Below, in pieces: positions 60,880-64,000 of a DNA stretch of 64,000 nt (position 1 is its first letter; each line of letters starts with the position of its first letter). Below the pieces are notes generated by a model. It did no database searches and had not been told where the DNA came from. It was given only the letters and a program-made list of their open reading frames with translations. Source of the DNA: a bacterium (lineage in GTDB: Bacteria; Sysuimicrobiota; Sysuimicrobiia; Sysuimicrobiales; Thermofontiviventaceae); contig JAUQQG010000053.1 in the NCBI GenBank assembly GCA_030550015.1, positions 1 to 64,000 on the forward strand. Direction: 5' to 3'. Both the position numbers and the translations under genes were made by a program.

Positions 60880-61410
60880 GTGCGGGTCACGCTCATCCTC
60901 TTGGTCATTCTTGTCACGACCATCGTCCAGACGACATGGCTCGTGCATATCGCGATCATGGGTGTCGTCCTGGATCCAGTCCTGCCTCTTGTCATGGCCA
61001 TTGGCTTGCTGAGGGGTCCAGAGGAGGGAGCTCTCTTCGGGTTGGCCGGCGGCCTCGCGCAGGATTTGTTCGGTGGAACAAGCCTCGGCCTTATGGGTAT
61101 GGCGAAACTTTCCCTCGGATACCTCTCGGGGTTCCTCAGGGCAGGCCTCTACCTCGAGTCCCCCTTGCCGGTTCTCGTGGTCACGGGGTTAGGCACCTTC
61201 CTTCACGAGGCGATTTGGACCAGCCTCGCAGCCCTCACCGGCCAATTCCAGGTTCTCTTCCTCCAGTGGATTGAAAAAGCGCTCCTACAGGCCCTCTATA
61301 ACGCCCCGTTTGGTCCGCTCTTCCTCGCCCTCCTCCGGGGGATTGAAGAGAGGTTTTCAGGGAGCCGCCAGTCGTTCCGAGGGAGATCACGGAGGGAGGG
61401 GGGAAGATGA
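60880..61410 (+). CDS. mreD: MreD, cell-shape membrane protein
   Basis: A 176-residue membrane protein with five or six helices. The segment LRGPEEGALFGLAGGLAQDLFGGTSLGL is characteristic of MreD. The GTG at 60880 is chosen because GGGGAG lies 7 bp upstream and the start is 1 bp after mreC; an upstream in-frame ATG is inside mreC. The C-terminal tail is basic. Its stop overlaps the PBP2 start by ATGA. Confidence 0.92.
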   Translation: MRVTLILLVILVTTIVQTTWLVHIAIMGVVLDPVLPLVMAIGLLRGPEEGALFGLAGGLAQDLFGGTSLGLMGMAKLSLGYLSGFLRAGLYLESPLPVLVVTGLGTFLHEAIWTSLAALTGQFQVLFLQWIEKALLQALYNAPFGPLFLALLRGIEERFSGSRQSFRGRSRREGGR

Positions 61411-63269
61411 GTATAGACCCCCAGAGGCGCCTGACCATTTTGCGGATGGCGATTCTCCTCCTCTTCCTTGTCCTGGTGGGACGTCTCTGGCAGCTCCAGG
61501 TACTGCGCGGGGAGGAGTTCCTTCGCCTCTCCGAGGAGAATAGGATTAGGAGCTATCCCGTGACCGCTCCACGCGGGCTGATCTATGATCGCCAAGGCAA
61601 GCCTCTCCTCTCCAACCGTCCCTCCTTCACCGTTTCGGTTCTCCCCATGGAGGTCCAGAGCTCTCAGGAGTTTGCTCTCCTAGGGCGGCTCCTCGGTATG
61701 GATCCTTCCGAAATCGCTGGGAAGGTTCAGGCAGCAATCCGTTACCGTCCCTTCGAACCAGTACGCATTGCCCGTGATGTTAGCCTCGAAGTGGTCACGA
61801 AGATTGAGGAGCGCCGCCTGGAGCTCCCTGGCATCCTTATCCAGGCAGAACCTGTGCGTCACTACCTCTATGGAAAGCTTGCTGCTCATGTTCTTGGATA
61901 CCTCGGGGAGATCAGCGAGGAGGAGTTGAAGGTGAGGAAGGGGCAGGGGTACTCCATGGGCGACCTCATTGGGAAGACGGGGATCGAGCGGATGTACGAC
62001 CGCCTGCTCCGGGGCACCAACGGTCGCCTCCAGGTGGAGGTAGACGCCATGGGGCGGCCTCTTCGGGTCCTGGGATCGACGCCCCCCACCCCGGGGAACT
62101 CCCTTGTCTTATCCCTGGATGTAAACTTGCAACGAGCCGCCGAGGAAGCACTCGGGGACCGCAAGGGTGCGATCGTCGCCATGGACCCGAAGAGTGGAGA
62201 GATCCTGGCGCTAGTGAGCCATCCGGCGTTCGATCCCAATCTTTTTGCTGTAGGCATCTCCGCCCAGGAGTGGAAACGGATCATGACGGATCCGGGTCTT
62301 CCCCTGCTGAACCGCGCCGTAGACATGACGTACGAGCCTGGCTCCGTGTTCAAGATTGTCACAGCCCTGGCGGCCGTGGACGCAGGTGTGGCGACAGAGA
62401 GGACGACCATCAACTGCCCAGGATTCCTGCGTTTGGGAAAGTGGGTGTTCAAGGACTGGAAGGCTCATGGCCGCGTCAATTTCATCGAGGGTGTGGCCCA
62501 GTCCTGTAATGTGATGTTTTGGATTCTGGGACGGCAGGTCGGCCCAGAGCGCCTCGCCGAATACGCGAGGCGCCTTGGGATGGGCCGGCCCACGGGCATA
62601 GACCTTCCCAGCGAAGCCAAGGGTCTGATCCCGGACCCTGCCTGGAAGGAGCAAGAGAAGGGGGAGCTCTGGTATCCTGGCGAGACCCTGAACATGGCCA
62701 TTGGACAGGGGTACGTCCAGGTAAGCCCCCTGCAGGTCGCCCGGGCCATCAGCGCCATCGCAAATGGAGGGTTCCTCCCAAGACCCCATCTCCTGCGGAG
62801 CGTCCTCGCACCGGATGGGAGTGTGTTAGAGCGTGTTCCCCACGGGCCTTTTGAGTCCGTCCCCGTCCGGCCGCGATCCCTGCAGGTCCTCCGGGAGGGG
62901 ATGATCGCCGTCGTGACGAGGGGGACGGGACGCTCTGCTGCAGTATCCGGCCTCTCCATCGCTGGGAAGACAGGAAGTGCCGAGAACCCGCTTGGAGAAC
63001 CCCATGCTTGGTTCGGGGGGTTTGCGCCTGCTGAGGATCCCCAGCTGGTTGTGGTCGTGCTGGTGGAGTTCGGCAGGAGGGGAGGGGTGGCGGCAGCACC
63101 TATTGCCCGGCAGATCTTTGCCGCATATTTTTCAGAGGTGGGACGCCGGCCAGGGGCGTCCTACGCTGGAGGATCCCCTCCAGGGATCGCTGGAGAAGCT
63201 CCAAAGAATGCTCGCGAGAAAAATTGGGTGGGTAGTGAAATACTCCTGCAAGGACGCCGCGAGCGATGA
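61407..63269 (+). CDS. mrdA: PBP2 (MrdA), class B transpeptidase of the elongasome
   Basis: A 620-residue monofunctional transpeptidase. One N-terminal helix (about 12-30) is followed by the pedestal domain with RGLIYDRQGKPLLSNRP. The transpeptidase domain has Ser313-V-F-Lys316, S366-C-N368 and K521-T-G-S. It works with RodA, whose gene overlaps by 4 bp (ATGA). The C-terminal extension of about 50 residues is Gly/Pro-rich and looks unstructured. Confidence 0.95.
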   Translation: MSIDPQRRLTILRMAILLLFLVLVGRLWQLQVLRGEEFLRLSEENRIRSYPVTAPRGLIYDRQGKPLLSNRPSFTVSVLPMEVQSSQEFALLGRLLGMDPSEIAGKVQAAIRYRPFEPVRIARDVSLEVVTKIEERRLELPGILIQAEPVRHYLYGKLAAHVLGYLGEISEEELKVRKGQGYSMGDLIGKTGIERMYDRLLRGTNGRLQVEVDAMGRPLRVLGSTPPTPGNSLVLSLDVNLQRAAEEALGDRKGAIVAMDPKSGEILALVSHPAFDPNLFAVGISAQEWKRIMTDPGLPLLNRAVDMTYEPGSVFKIVTALAAVDAGVATERTTINCPGFLRLGKWVFKDWKAHGRVNFIEGVAQSCNVMFWILGRQVGPERLAEYARRLGMGRPTGIDLPSEAKGLIPDPAWKEQEKGELWYPGETLNMAIGQGYVQVSPLQVARAISAIANGGFLPRPHLLRSVLAPDGSVLERVPHGPFESVPVRPRSLQVLREGMIAVVTRGTGRSAAVSGLSIAGKTGSAENPLGEPHAWFGGFAPAEDPQLVVVVLVEFGRRGGVAAAPIARQIFAAYFSEVGRRPGASYAGGSPPGIAGEAPKNAREKNWVGSEILLQGRRER

Positions 63270-64000
63270 GCATGGTCATGGCGGTGATGCGCAAGCTCTT
63301 GAAGAACCTGGACTGGGTGCTCCTGTTGGCCACGGTCATCCTAGTGATTGTGGGGATCTTGTTGGTCTATAGCGCCACGCACATGAAGGGTGATGATCCC
63401 TGGGCATTTGTCAAGGCTCGCCTCTTCCATCTCACTCTCGGCGTCCTCGCCATGGCCTTCATCATCCTCATCGACTACCACGCTCTCGCCCGGCAGTGGG
63501 TGCTTCTGTACGTGGGAAATCTCCTCGCCCTCCTCATTGTGCTGGTCATCGGCCGGGAGACTCAGGGAGCGCAGCGATGGATCTCTCTGGGGTTTTTAGG
63601 GACCATCCAACCCTCTGAGTTCGCCAAGGTTTCCCTGATTGTGACGCTCGCTACCCATCTCTCGGCACGGCGCGGACCTTACCGGCGCCTCCGGGAACTC
63701 GTCCCCTTCCTCCTCCACGCAGGAGTTCCCATGATCTTGATCATCCAGCAACCCGATCTTGGGACTGCCCTGGTCTACCTGGCGATCCTGTTCGGGATGC
63801 TCTACGCTGCCGGCGCCGAGCCTCGCCCGATCCTTGGCGTTGCCGGAGTTGGCCTGGCTTTGAGCCCCGTCCTCTGGCACTTCCTGAAAGATTACCAGCG
63901 CGCGCGCCTTCTTGCATTCCTGGATCCCTTGAAGGATCCCCTCGGGGCTGGATACGCCATCATCCAATCGAAGATTGCCATTGGATCAGGTCAGATCTTC
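63266..64000 (+). CDS. rodA: RodA, SEDS-family elongation glycosyltransferase (N-terminal part)
   Basis: The window ends inside this gene; 245 codons are open to the last base. The protein starts MSMVMAVMRKLLKNLDW and has SEDS helices with LLVYSATH, RETQGAQRWISLG and FLGTIQPSEFAKV. The loop LDPLKDPLGAGYAIIQSKIAI matches RodA/FtsW. Position after PBP2 in the mre operon makes it RodA, distinct from ftsW at 2055. Confidence 0.94.
   Translation, partial: MSMVMAVMRKLLKNLDWVLLLATVILVIVGILLVYSATHMKGDDPWAFVKARLFHLTLGVLAMAFIILIDYHALARQWVLLYVGNLLALLIVLVIGRETQGAQRWISLGFLGTIQPSEFAKVSLIVTLATHLSARRGPYRRLRELVPFLLHAGVPMILIIQQPDLGTALVYLAILFGMLYAAGAEPRPILGVAGVGLALSPVLWHFLKDYQRARLLAFLDPLKDPLGAGYAIIQSKIAIGSGQIF

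Overview
This 64 kb window is bacterial, GC-rich and gene-dense. Nearly everything is on the + strand. Only three genes are on the - strand: thiI, its partner cysteine desulfurase, and one unrecognised gene. Gene order points to a Terrabacteria-like lineage. The run yebC-ruvC-ruvA-ruvB-DUF2905-spoIID/lytB-queA-tgt-yajC and the run radC-mreB-mreC-mreD-PBP2-rodA are both familiar from Firmicutes-type genomes. A bacillithiol-type deacetylase, a B12-dependent ribonucleotide reductase and a polyprenyl diphosphate synthase (menaquinone tail) fit the same picture. System I cytochrome c maturation is less typical there. No lipopolysaccharide gene is seen. I cannot assign a phylum.

Layout: 1-10307 is the division/cell-wall cluster (mraY fragment, murD-like, ftsW, murG, murC, murB, ftsQ, ftsA, ftsZ). 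10330-13597 holds a site-2 protease and a NatAB-like ABC exporter. 13634-16846 is nrdR plus nrdJ. 16855-20848 is a cysteine hydrolase followed by a PhnDCE-type importer. 20937-27331 holds pgeF, ylmE, mtnA, a glycosyltransferase, and the thiI/cysteine desulfurase pair. 27709-31443 holds an MFS transporter, two nitrilase-fold proteins and a CoA-binding protein. 31515-42320 holds a class A PBP, yebC, ruvCAB, DUF2905, SpoIID/LytB, a ferritin-like protein, queA and tgt. 42543-46622 holds yajC, an HD protein, a glycosyltransferase, and a bshB/bshC-like pair. 46634-55153 is the respiratory block: ccmABCDE, a dihaem cytochrome c, a Rieske protein, two different cytochromes b, small membrane proteins, an MvhD-like protein and a cupredoxin. 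55270-58893 holds the polyprenyl synthase, an SDR protein, tatA, DUF4321 and radC. 58951 to the end holds mreBCD, PBP2 and the start of rodA.

The most interesting locus is 49609-54738. One Rieske protein is encoded with two non-equivalent cytochromes b. The first lacks both histidines expected to bind haem bH but keeps a near-normal Qo motif (SDWY). The second keeps all four haem histidines, has a degraded Qo motif, carries a C-terminal 2[4Fe-4S] ferredoxin, and overlaps a gene for an MvhD-like iron-sulfur protein. This suggests an asymmetric, heterodimeric Rieske/cytochrome b complex wired to a soluble low-potential acceptor. Other notable items are a nitrilase pair in which the first member lacks the whole catalytic triad, a MurD with an altered P-loop, a CxxxY-type CcmE, a divergent BshC-like protein beside BshB, and degenerate 9-bp repeats that run into start codons. 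All functional statements come from reading motifs and context; no database search was run.
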